Part shown: in pieces, positions 18,536 through 26,725 of the stretch | How positions within the stretch are numbered: position 1 is the stretch's first letter | Layout of the letters: each line of letters starts with the position of its first letter | Assembly (NCBI RefSeq): GCF_014201195.1 | Contig: NZ_JACHDS010000001.1 | Coordinates: 806,001-870,000 of the forward strand | Length of the DNA: 64,000 nt | From: Nocardiopsis mwathae | GTDB lineage: Bacteria; Actinomycetota; Actinomycetes; Streptosporangiales; Streptosporangiaceae | Reading direction: 5' to 3' | Notes under the pieces: model-generated | The model's input: only the letters and a program-made list of their open reading frames with translations | What the model was told of the DNA's origin: nothing | The model's database searches: none | Program-made: the position numbers and the translations under genes

Positions 18536-20590
18536 TCAGCGGCCCGGCGTCGACAGCACGGGGCGCTCCTCCCGGCGGAGGAGGAGCTGGGTGGCGAGGA
18601 CGGCTGCGGCCAGGGCGGTTCCGGCCAGGTCGGTCGGCAGGCCGGGCACCAGGACCAGGACGCAGGCGGCGACCAGGGCGAGGCGTTCGGCCGGCAGGGT
18701 GCGGCGGACGCCGAAGCCCTCCAGGGCGACGGCGGCCGCGGCCAGGGCCACCGAGCCGGTCGCCACCGCCAGCGCGATCTCGGTCGGCGTTCCGTTGAGC
18801 AGCAGCGGGGAGTAGGCCATCAGCAGGGGGATGAGGTAGATCCCCTTGGCGAACTTCCACGCCGCCAGGCCGGTGCGCATCGGGTCGGACCCGGCGATGC
18901 CCGCGGCCGAGAACGCCGCCAGCGCCACCGGCGGGGTGACGTTGGAGTCCTGGCTGTACCAGTACACGATCATGTGCGCCACGATCAGCGGGAGCCCCAG
19001 CTCGATCAGGGCCGGGCCGGCCAGCACGATCAGCACGATGTAGGACGCCGTCACGGGCAGCCCCAGGCCCAGCACCAGCGACGCCACCGCCACCATCACC
19101 AGCGTCAGCAGCAGCCGACCGTCGGCCGCGCCCAGCATGAGCGCCGACAGCTTCAGCCCCAGCCCGGTCAGCCCCACGACCCCGACGATGATCCCCGCGA
19201 CCGCCGTGGCCACCGACACCCCGAGGGTGTTGCGCGCCGCGATCACGAACACCTCGGCCAGGTCGCGCACCCCCAGTCGGCTGCCCGCACGCACCATCGC
19301 CACCAGGAACAGCGCGGCGGTCGCATACAGCCCCGCCCGCAGCGGGGTGACGTACATCAGCAGCAGGGTGACGAGCAGCAGTAGCGGGGCCAGGAAGTGG
19401 AAGCCGTCCACCAGCACCGCGCGCAGCCGCGGCAGGCGGTCCGGCGGCAGCCCGCCGATCCCGTGCTTGCGGGCGAGGATGTGCACGAACAGGAACAGCA
19501 CCCCGAAGTACATCAGCGCGGGGATGATCGCGACCTTCAGAATCTCCACGTAGGGCACCTGGGCCAGCTCCGCCATCACGAACGCCCCGGCGCCCATGAT
19601 CGGCGGCAGCAGCTGCCCGCCCGTCGACGCCGCCGCCTCCACACCCGCCGCCTCGTGCCGCCGGTAGCCGGCACGGCGCATCAGCGGGATGGTGAACGCG
19701 CCCGTCGTCACCGTGTTGGCGATCGCGCTGCCCGACACCGACCCCATCATCGCGCTGCCGACCACGGCCCCCTTGGCCGGGCCGCCCGCGTACCGGCCGG
19801 TCACACAGTAGGCCAGGCCGATGAAGAAGTCCCCGCCGCCTGTCTTCAGCAGCATCGCGCCGAACAGGATGAAGATGAACACGAACGTCGCGGCGACCCC
19901 CAGCGCCAGCCCGTAGACACCCTCCTGGAACAGGTAGGTGTGGTAGACGATGCGCTGGTAGGTGTAGCCGCGGTGGGCGACCGCCTCCGGCAGCAGCGGC
20001 CCCAGCCACGCATAGGCCAGGAACGCCACCGCCAGCACCGACATGAACAGGCCGATCACCCGGCGGCACGCCTCCAGCAGCAGCAGGATCGCCACGACCC
20101 CCATGAGCAGGTCGGTGCCGCTCGGCGCGCCGGTGCGGGACACGATGTCGTCGTAGAACAGCACCGGGTAGAGGCCGACCACCACCGCCAGCACGGCGCA
20201 CAGCAGGTCGGCGGCGGCCATCGGCAGTGACCGCCCCCAGAGGCCCTTCGCCGCCGGGTACACCAGGAAGACCAGGACCAGCACGAACATCAGGTGCAGC
20301 ACGCGCTGCAGGTAGGCGTCCAGGCCCGCGGCCAGCGCCGTGTAGATCTGGTAGCCGCCGAGCAGGAGCGCCAGTCCCAGCACCACCGCCCCCATGGCGC
20401 CCGCGGCCGCGCCCTGCCCCCATCGCCGCTCCGCCAGGCTGCGCCACAGCGGCGGTCCGCCGTGGGCGCGCGTCTCCGCCGGGTCACCGGCCACCGACCA
20501 CAGGGGGCGGTCCGCGCCGCCCGGCGGAGCGGTGCCGCCGGTCCCGTCCGTTCTGTTCGCGGGGCCGCCCCCGGTGTGCTCGTCGTTCAT
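18536..20590 (-). CDS. TRAP transporter fused permease (DctQM-type, TAXI-associated)
   Basis: A 684-residue, highly hydrophobic protein with the small (4-helix) and large (12-helix) TRAP permease subunits fused. The N-terminal ~60 residues are hydrophilic and Gly/Pro-rich. The large-subunit signature is clear: GAMLLKTGGGDFFIGLA, GPAKGAVVGSAMMGSVSGSAIANTVTTGAFTIPLM, STGGQLLPPIMGAGAFVMAE and SQDSNVTPPVALAAFSAAGIAG. It imports carboxylates or similar solutes by an ion gradient together with the TAXI lipoprotein encoded upstream. The start ATG 20590 has AAGGAG 12 bp upstream and lies inside the DUF1850 gene, giving a 107-bp same-strand overlap. Confidence 0.93.
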   Translation of the reverse strand: MNDEHTGGGPANRTDGTGGTAPPGGADRPLWSVAGDPAETRAHGGPPLWRSLAERRWGQGAAAGAMGAVVLGLALLLGGYQIYTALAAGLDAYLQRVLHLMFVLVLVFLVYPAAKGLWGRSLPMAAADLLCAVLAVVVGLYPVLFYDDIVSRTGAPSGTDLLMGVVAILLLLEACRRVIGLFMSVLAVAFLAYAWLGPLLPEAVAHRGYTYQRIVYHTYLFQEGVYGLALGVAATFVFIFILFGAMLLKTGGGDFFIGLAYCVTGRYAGGPAKGAVVGSAMMGSVSGSAIANTVTTGAFTIPLMRRAGYRRHEAAGVEAAASTGGQLLPPIMGAGAFVMAELAQVPYVEILKVAIIPALMYFGVLFLFVHILARKHGIGGLPPDRLPRLRAVLVDGFHFLAPLLLLVTLLLMYVTPLRAGLYATAALFLVAMVRAGSRLGVRDLAEVFVIAARNTLGVSVATAVAGIIVGVVGLTGLGLKLSALMLGAADGRLLLTLVMVAVASLVLGLGLPVTASYIVLIVLAGPALIELGLPLIVAHMIVYWYSQDSNVTPPVALAAFSAAGIAGSDPMRTGLAAWKFAKGIYLIPLLMAYSPLLLNGTPTEIALAVATGSVALAAAAVALEGFGVRRTLPAERLALVAACVLVLVPGLPTDLAGTALAAAVLATQLLLRREERPVLSTPGR

Positions 20591-21131
20591 GTGCGGTCTG
20601 GGCTCCTTCTGTCCGCGGGGATGGGCAGTGGGTCGGAGCGATCGCCGCCATCAGGCGTCGCACGGTCGAGATCCGGGCCGGGCGGACCACCACGGCATCC
20701 CCGGCCCAGCAGCCGGACAGGGTGAGCTCGCCGCCGGGGTGGTGCAGCCGGTGGTCGGCGGGCGGCGCGCCGACGCGGATCCGCAGTTCGCCGATGTCCC
20801 GGTCGAGCCCGCTCACCTCCCACCGCTCGCCGACCGCGCGGCCGGTTCCGTTCCCCGGAATGTGTCCCGTCCCGGCGCCGAACTGCATCAGCAGTGTCGA
20901 CTCCTGCACGATGCGCCCGTCGCGGACCTGGTAGCGGTCCTCGATCGGCAGCCCGTCGACGGAGTGCACGAAGGTCAGGCCGAACCGGCCGTACCCGTCG
21001 AGCGGAAGGTCCCCGATGGGCCCGGACGGCCCGTCCAACTCCAGCACCGGCCAGGCCGGCCACAGCAGGACGGCCAGGAGTGCCGCCCCGGCGGCGGCGC
21101 CGATGCCGCGGCCGGGTCTTCGGCGGCGCAT
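20484..21131 (-). CDS. DUF1850 protein of the TAXI-TRAP operon
   Basis: A 215-residue protein with an N-terminal transmembrane or signal segment (AAAGAALLAVLLWPAWPVL) and the DUF1850 core (GRFGLTFVHSVDGLPIEDRYQVRDGRIVQESTLLMQFGAGTGH). DUF1850 proteins occur between TAXI binding proteins and fused TRAP permeases; their role is unknown. Here the order is the same: it starts 13 bp after the TAXI gene, and its last 35 codons overlap the permease start in another frame. The C-terminal ~45 residues (from about HCPSPRTEG) are Arg-rich and look like out-of-frame read-through, so the functional domain probably ends near residue 165. Confidence 0.75.
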   Translation of the reverse strand: MRRRRPGRGIGAAAGAALLAVLLWPAWPVLELDGPSGPIGDLPLDGYGRFGLTFVHSVDGLPIEDRYQVRDGRIVQESTLLMQFGAGTGHIPGNGTGRAVGERWEVSGLDRDIGELRIRVGAPPADHRLHHPGGELTLSGCWAGDAVVVRPARISTVRRLMAAIAPTHCPSPRTEGAQTAHERRAHRGRPREQNGRDRRHRSAGRRGPPPVVGGR

Positions 21132-21144
21132 GGCGGCGGCCCCG

Positions 21145-22140
21145 TCAGCCGCGCAGCTTCATCGGGATCTCGACACCGATCTCGTCGGCGTAGCGCAGCG
21201 CCCCCGGGTGCAGCGGCACCGGGCTCTTGGCCAGAGTCTCGGGTACCAGGTACTCGGCGCCCGGCGCGTACACCTGGTTCACCGAGTCGGCGTTCTCGTA
21301 GACCGCCTTCACCAGGTCGTAGGCGAGCGGTTCGGGGAAGTCGGGCCCGACGATGAGGAGGTTCCACACGGCCAGGGTCCGCACGTCCTCGGGGACCGTG
21401 GCATAGGTGCCGCCCTCGATGGTGTGCTCCGTGTAGAAGGGGTGGTCGTCGATGACGGCGCCCGCCTCCTCGTCGCACAGCGGGATCAGGTGCAGCGGCT
21501 CGGTGGCCTCCAGCTCACGCAGGCTGCCGTGCCCCTCGCCGACCACCCACGACCCGGCGTCCAGCTGGTTCTCGCGCAGCGCGCGGGCCGTCTCGGCGTA
21601 GGCGTAGCGCTGCACGGCGATGTCGTCGAAGTCCATGCCGAGCTTGCCGAACACCAGGCCGGTGGTCAGCTCGTTGCCGCTGCCCGGCGCCCCGACGGAG
21701 AAGCGGTGTCCCTTCACGTCGGTGAAGCAGTCCAGGTCGAGCCGGTCGTGGATCGAGCCGAGCGACACGTTGTGGTAGACGTTCGGGTACAGGACCAGCA
21801 GGGCGCGGTTCTCCACCGGGTCGGCGGTGAACTCGCCCTCCCCGTGTTCGGCCTGGTAGGCGGAGTCGCCCTGCACGACCGCGAGTTCGCTCGCTCCGGC
21901 GTCGATGAGGCGCAGGTTCTCCACCGACGCCGCGGTGGCCTCGGCCGTGGCGCCGACACCCTCGATCTCCGAACCGACGATCTGTGAGATCGCTCCGGCG
22001 ATGGGGTAGTAGACGCCGCCGGTGGTGCCGCTCGCGATGGACAGGCTGTCGAAGTCGGTGCGCTCCGCCGGCTGGGTGCAGGCGGCCGCCAGCAGCAGAC
22101 TCAGGGGGAGCGCGGTCAAACCGAGCCAGGGTCGTCGCAT
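21145..22140 (-). CDS. TAXI-family TRAP transporter solute-binding lipoprotein
   Basis: A 331-residue extracytoplasmic binding protein. MRRPWLGLTALPLSLLLAAAC is a lipoprotein signal with the lipobox LAAAC. The TAXI signature appears as IASGTTGGVYYPIAGAISQIV, followed by ATAASVENLRLIDAGASELAVVQGDSAYQA and the RFSVGAPGSGNE block. ATG 22140 is preferred because GAGAGGA lies about 9 bp upstream; an in-frame ATG at 22164 has no ribosome site. First gene of a three-gene operon with DUF1850 and the fused permease. Substrate unknown; characterised TAXI proteins bind carboxylates such as glutamate or 2-oxoglutarate. Confidence 0.92.
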   Translation of the reverse strand: MRRPWLGLTALPLSLLLAAACTQPAERTDFDSLSIASGTTGGVYYPIAGAISQIVGSEIEGVGATAEATAASVENLRLIDAGASELAVVQGDSAYQAEHGEGEFTADPVENRALLVLYPNVYHNVSLGSIHDRLDLDCFTDVKGHRFSVGAPGSGNELTTGLVFGKLGMDFDDIAVQRYAYAETARALRENQLDAGSWVVGEGHGSLRELEATEPLHLIPLCDEEAGAVIDDHPFYTEHTIEGGTYATVPEDVRTLAVWNLLIVGPDFPEPLAYDLVKAVYENADSVNQVYAPGAEYLVPETLAKSPVPLHPGALRYADEIGVEIPMKLRG

Positions 22141-22199
22141 TCTCGCTGGTCCTCTCAGGGCCATGGTCCGGGGGGTGAGTGTTCGGGGAGATGCTTACT

Positions 22200-22224
22200 C
22201 GGTCACATGTGCCGCGTGTGACCG
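22200..22224. promoter_or_regulatory. Inverted repeat upstream of the TAXI-TRAP operon
   Basis: CGGTCACA-N9-TGTGACCG, perfect 8-bp arms. It lies 60-84 bp upstream of the TAXI start, where a promoter is expected. The binding protein is unidentified; no regulator gene is adjacent. Confidence 0.55.
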
Positions 22225-22332
22225 TACCCAACTCAGAGTGACATGGAACACGTTGCAGGGGTCCCGATCTCCCGACCGGTAGGTCGACTCGGGCGAAAAC
22301 CTGTTGCGGGCGCTCATATCCTTGGGTTCGGT

Positions 22333-25300
22333 ATGAGAACCTCGCCCGCCAGATCCCCGCGTTCCCGGAACTCCACGGGGTCACCCGCGCCCTACCCGGA
22401 ACTCCGCGCCCGCCTCGGTGGGCTGATGCCCGCCGACCGGCACCGGCTCCGCCGCCGCATCGACGGCCTGGCCAAGGTGCGCGACGAACGCAAGCGCGCC
22501 GCCATCGCCGCCGAGCTCGCCGGGGAGATCGACCTCGCCGAGCTGCGGCTGGAGCAGCGCCGGGCCGCGGCCCCGCGCGTCGACTACCCCGAGGCCCTGC
22601 CGGTCAGCCAGAAGAAGGACGACATCGCCGCGGCGATCCGCGACCACCAGGTCGTCATCGTCGCCGGCGAGACCGGCTCCGGGAAGACCACCCAGCTGCC
22701 CAAGATCTGCCTGGAGCTGGGCCGCGGCGTGCTCGGGAGCATCGGCCACACCCAGCCGCGCCGGATCGCCGCGCGCACCGTGGCCGAGCGCATCGCCGAG
22801 GAGCTCGACAGCCCCATCGGCCAGACGGTCGGTTACAAGGTCCGGTTCACCGACCACTCCAGCGAGGACACCCTCGTCAAGGTCATGACCGACGGCATCC
22901 TGCTGGCCGAGATCCAGCAGGACCGGATGCTGCGCCGGTACGACACCCTCATCATCGACGAGGCCCACGAGCGCAGCCTCAACATCGACTTCCTGCTCGG
23001 CTACGTCAAGCAGCTGCTGCCGCGTCGCCCCGACCTCAAGGTCGTCATCACCTCGGCCACCATCGACCCCGAGCGGTTCTCCCGCCACTTCGACGGGGCG
23101 CCCATCGTCGAGGTCTCCGGCCGCACCTACCCCGTCGAGGTCCGCTACCGGCCGATCGGCGAGGACACCGACGGTGCCGACGGTGCCGACGGTGCCGCCG
23201 ATGCCGCCGACTCCGGCGACACCGAACGCGACCAGGTCCAGGCCATCTGCGACGCCGTCGAGGAGCTGCGCGGCGAGGCCCCCGGCGACGTGCTGGTCTT
23301 CCTCAGCGGTGAGCGGGAGATCCGCGACACCGCCGACGCCCTGGAGAAGCTCCGCCTCCGCGACACCGAGATCCTGCCGCTGTACGCGCGCCTCTCCTCG
23401 GCCGAGCAGCACCGCGTGTTCACCCCGCACCGGGGGCGGCGCATCGTGCTGGCCACCAACGTCGCCGAGACGTCGCTGACCGTGCCGGGCATCAAGTACG
23501 TGGTCGACCCGGGCACCGCCCGCATCTCCCGCTACAGCCACCGCACCAAGGTGCAGCGCCTCCCGATCGAAGCGGTCTCCCAGGCGTCGGCCAACCAGCG
23601 CAAGGGCCGCTGCGGCCGGGTGTCGGAGGGCATCTGCATCCGCCTCTACTCCGAGGAGGACTTCCTCTCCCGCCCCGAGTTCACCGACCCGGAGATCCTG
23701 CGCACCAATCTCGCCTCGGTCATCCTCCGGATGGCCGCGCTGGGGCTGGGCGACATCGCCGCGTTCCCGTTCGTCGAGGGCCCCGACCATCGGCAGATCA
23801 AGGACGGTGTCCACCTGCTGCAGGAGCTGGGCGCGCTGGACCCCGACGCGGCCGACGACCGCAAGCGCCTCACCCCGCTGGGCCGCAAGCTCGCCCAGCT
23901 CCCGGTCGACCCGCGCCTGGGCCGCATGGTGCTGGAGGCCGAGCGCAACGGGTGCGTCCGCGAGGTGATGATCATCGCGGCCGCGCTGTCCATCCAGGAC
24001 CCGCGCGAGCGCCCCGCCGACAAGCAGCAGGCCGCCGACGAGTCGCACGCCCGGTTCGCCGACAAGGAGTCGGACTTCCTCGCCTACCTCAACCTGTGGG
24101 ACCACCTGCAGGAGCGGCAGCGGGCGCTGTCGGGCAACCGGTTCCGCAGGCTGTGCCGCACCGAGTTCCTCAACTACCTGCGCGTCCGCGAGTGGCAGGA
24201 CATCTACAGCCAGCTCAAGCAGGTCGCCAAGGGCATGGACATCACCCTCAACTCCGCCCGGCCCGACCCCAAGCAGGTGCACGTCTCCCTGCTGGCCGGA
24301 CTTCTCTCCCACATCGGCCTCAAGGACCCCGAGAAGCACGAGTACCTCGGCGGGCGCGGCGCCCGCTTCGCGATCTTCCCCGGCTCCTCGCTGTTCAAGA
24401 AGCAGCCCCGCTTCGTCATGTCCGCCGAACTGGTGGAGACCTCCCGGCTGTGGGCCCGCATGAACGCCCGCATCGAACCCGAGTGGGCCGAAGAGCTCGG
24501 CGCGCACCTGGTCAAGCGCACCTACAGCGAGCCGCACTGGGAGAAGAACCGCGGCGGGGTCGTGGCCTACGAGCGCGTCACCCTCTACGGCGTGCCGATC
24601 GTCGTGCAGCGCAAGGTCGACTACGGCCGCATCGACCCGGAGCTGTCGCGCGAGCTGTTCATCCGCCACGCCCTGGTCGAGGGCGACTGGGTGACCCACC
24701 ACCGCTTCTTCCACGACAACCGGAAGCTGCTGGAGGAGGTCGAGGACCTCGAACACCGCGCGCGCCGCCGCGACATCCTCGTCGACGACGAGTCGCTGTT
24801 CGCGTTCTACGACGAGCGCGTCGGCGCCGAGGCCGTCTCGGCCGCCCACTTCGACTCCTGGTGGAAGAAGGCCCGCCGCGACCGGCCCGACCTGCTCAAC
24901 TTCGAGAAGTCGATGCTCATCAACGAGCAGGCCGACGAGGTGCGCGAGGAGGACTACCCCGACACCTGGCATCAGGGCGCCCTCACCTTCCCGCTGTCCT
25001 ACCAGTTCGAGCCGGGGGCCGACGCCGACGGCGTCACCGTGCACATCCCGCTGAAGGTGCTCAATCAGGTCGAGGAGGACGGTTTCGACTGGCAGATCCC
25101 GGGGCTGCGCCGCGACCTGGTCACCGCGCTCATCCGCTCCCTGCCCAAGCCGATCCGGCGCAACTTCGTGCCCGTTCCCGACCACGCCGAGGCGGCGCTG
25201 GGGCGGCTGACGCCCTACACCGAGCCGCTGTGCCAGGCGCTGGGGCGCGAGCTCGCCCGCATGGGCGCGGAGCGCGTCGCCGCCGCGGACTTCCAGCTGG

Positions 25301-26316
25301 ACAGGGTCCCCGACCACCTGCGCATCACCTTCCGCGCGGTCGACGGCAAGGGCCGCAAGCTGGCCGAGGACAAGGACCTGGCCGCGCTGCGCGCCCAACT
25401 CAAGCCGCGGCTGCAGAAGGCCATCTCCGCCGAGGCCAAGGGCATCGAGAAGACGGGCCTGACCGAGTGGGACTTCGGTCCGCTGAGCCGGACCTTCGAG
25501 CGCAAGTCGGCCGGCCCGGCGGTCCGGGGCTACCCGGCCCTGGTCGACTCCGGCGACAGCGTGGCGATCCGGATCTTCGACACCGAGGCCGAGCAGCGCG
25601 CCTCCATGTGGGCGGGCGTGCGGCGGCTGCTCCTGCTGCGGGTCCCCTCGCCGGTGGCCGTGGTCCAGCGCGGCCTGGACAATACGGCCAAGCTCGCGCT
25701 GAGCCACAACCCCGACGGGAGCGTGCCCGCGCTGTTCGACGACTGCCTGCGGTGCGCCGTCGACGCGCTGATGGCCGAGTCCGGGGGCCCGGTGTGGGAC
25801 GGCGAGGCCTTCGAACGGTTGCGCGAGCACGTCCGCGCCGAACTCGCCGACACGCTCGCCGCCGTCGTCGCCGACACCGCGCGGGTGCTCGGCAAGGCGC
25901 ACGAGGTGCGGCGGAAGCTGAAGGGCACCACGAGCCTGGCGGTGCTGCCGTCGCTCAACGACGTCCAGGGGCAGCTGGCCGGGCTGATCCACCCGGGCTT
26001 CGTGACCGAGACCGGCCGCGACCGCCTGTCCGACCTGCACCGCTATCTGAGGGCCATCGAGTACCGGCTGGCCAAGCTGCCCGAGAACCCCCGGCGCGAC
26101 CAGGTCAACATGGCCAAGGTCGAGCAGATGCGCCAGGCACGGGAGAAGCTGCTGGCCGGGCTGGGGCCGGGCCGCGGCGACGACCCCGCGGTGCGGCACA
26201 TCCGGTGGATGCTGGAGGAACTGCGGGTCAGCTTCTTCGCCCAGGAATTGGGGACCGCCTACCCCGTTTCGGAAAAACGGATTCTCAAGGCGATCGAGGC
26301 AGCAAAGGTCGAATAG
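22333..26316 (+). CDS. hrpA: ATP-dependent RNA helicase HrpA
   Basis: A 1327-residue DEAH-box helicase, the usual length for HrpA. Helicase motifs occur in order: Walker A GETGSGKTTQLPK (about residue 115), TQPRRIAARTVAERIA, DEAH box in IIDEAHERSLN, SAT in ITSATIDPERFS, then NVAETSLTVPGIKYVVD and QRKGRCGRV. HA2 and OB-fold domains follow, then the long DUF3418 C-terminal region specific to HrpA. Residues near 280-297 carry a short Gly/Ala/Asp repeat linker (DGADGADGAADAADSGD). HrpA unwinds RNA and resolves stalled ribosomes in E. coli. ATG 22333 is chosen; ATG 22426 would remove a non-conserved N-terminus. Monocistronic, stop TAG. Confidence 0.93.
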   Translation: MRTSPARSPRSRNSTGSPAPYPELRARLGGLMPADRHRLRRRIDGLAKVRDERKRAAIAAELAGEIDLAELRLEQRRAAAPRVDYPEALPVSQKKDDIAAAIRDHQVVIVAGETGSGKTTQLPKICLELGRGVLGSIGHTQPRRIAARTVAERIAEELDSPIGQTVGYKVRFTDHSSEDTLVKVMTDGILLAEIQQDRMLRRYDTLIIDEAHERSLNIDFLLGYVKQLLPRRPDLKVVITSATIDPERFSRHFDGAPIVEVSGRTYPVEVRYRPIGEDTDGADGADGAADAADSGDTERDQVQAICDAVEELRGEAPGDVLVFLSGEREIRDTADALEKLRLRDTEILPLYARLSSAEQHRVFTPHRGRRIVLATNVAETSLTVPGIKYVVDPGTARISRYSHRTKVQRLPIEAVSQASANQRKGRCGRVSEGICIRLYSEEDFLSRPEFTDPEILRTNLASVILRMAALGLGDIAAFPFVEGPDHRQIKDGVHLLQELGALDPDAADDRKRLTPLGRKLAQLPVDPRLGRMVLEAERNGCVREVMIIAAALSIQDPRERPADKQQAADESHARFADKESDFLAYLNLWDHLQERQRALSGNRFRRLCRTEFLNYLRVREWQDIYSQLKQVAKGMDITLNSARPDPKQVHVSLLAGLLSHIGLKDPEKHEYLGGRGARFAIFPGSSLFKKQPRFVMSAELVETSRLWARMNARIEPEWAEELGAHLVKRTYSEPHWEKNRGGVVAYERVTLYGVPIVVQRKVDYGRIDPELSRELFIRHALVEGDWVTHHRFFHDNRKLLEEVEDLEHRARRRDILVDDESLFAFYDERVGAEAVSAAHFDSWWKKARRDRPDLLNFEKSMLINEQADEVREEDYPDTWHQGALTFPLSYQFEPGADADGVTVHIPLKVLNQVEEDGFDWQIPGLRRDLVTALIRSLPKPIRRNFVPVPDHAEAALGRLTPYTEPLCQALGRELARMGAERVAAADFQLDRVPDHLRITFRAVDGKGRKLAEDKDLAALRAQLKPRLQKAISAEAKGIEKTGLTEWDFGPLSRTFERKSAGPAVRGYPALVDSGDSVAIRIFDTEAEQRASMWAGVRRLLLLRVPSPVAVVQRGLDNTAKLALSHNPDGSVPALFDDCLRCAVDALMAESGGPVWDGEAFERLREHVRAELADTLAAVVADTARVLGKAHEVRRKLKGTTSLAVLPSLNDVQGQLAGLIHPGFVTETGRDRLSDLHRYLRAIEYRLAKLPENPRRDQVNMAKVEQMRQAREKLLAGLGPGRGDDPAVRHIRWMLEELRVSFFAQELGTAYPVSEKRILKAIEAAKVE

Positions 26317-26725
26317 GGGAGAAAAAGGGTCTGATGATCCGGTGAGTGGTTCTCGTCACATGGCGATCGCTCGCGCGGGTGTAGGCCCAGGTAGCCGGAG
26401 AATCACCGAGAGCGGCCGGCGGGATTCGTCAGAAGAACGTCAGAAGGTCGCGAAACCCTGCTGCATAAGGGGTTTGGTCGGTGCTAGCGTGGCCGACGAT
26501 TCGTTGATCATGAGGAGAAATCCCGGCGGTCCACCAACCGCGGGGCCACGTGTGCGATGCGAGCGGCGCCACCCCTGTCGCGGGTGAACGGCGCCACAGG
26601 AACGATGCCGTCGGCGGCCGGGTGATACGGCCGCTCACCTGACACGGGCCACCCGAGCCACACCGGCATCCAGCGCGCGCTCCCCGCACCGCCGTTCGGT
26701 TCCCCTGCATACGAGGAGATGTGCC
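26317..26725. other. Intergenic region upstream of the conservon
   Basis: 409 bp with no credible gene; short frames here have no coding pattern. It contains an 11-bp-period direct repeat of GTCAGAAG (26428-26435 and 26439-26446) and an inverted repeat AAACCC-N11-GGGTTT (26453-26475), probably part of the conservon promoter region. No clear -35/-10 pair. Confidence 0.5.

Noticed and set aside
18509-18537. Possible hairpin between the convergent NAT and TRAP permease genes
   Set aside because: Only a six-bp stem (GCCGCC/GGCGGC) that extends into both stop regions; too weak to call a terminator.
22381-26199. Very long open frame (about 1270 codons) on the minus strand opposite HrpA
   Set aside because: High-GC shadow: the opposite strand of a real GC3-rich gene stays open. 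Its product is a Val/Gly/Leu/Arg-biased chain with no domain, whereas the plus-strand frame is a textbook helicase.
26342-26587. 81-codon plus-strand frame upstream of the conservon
   Set aside because: No ribosome site, no domain, Arg/Gly-biased; overlaps the repeats that look regulatory.
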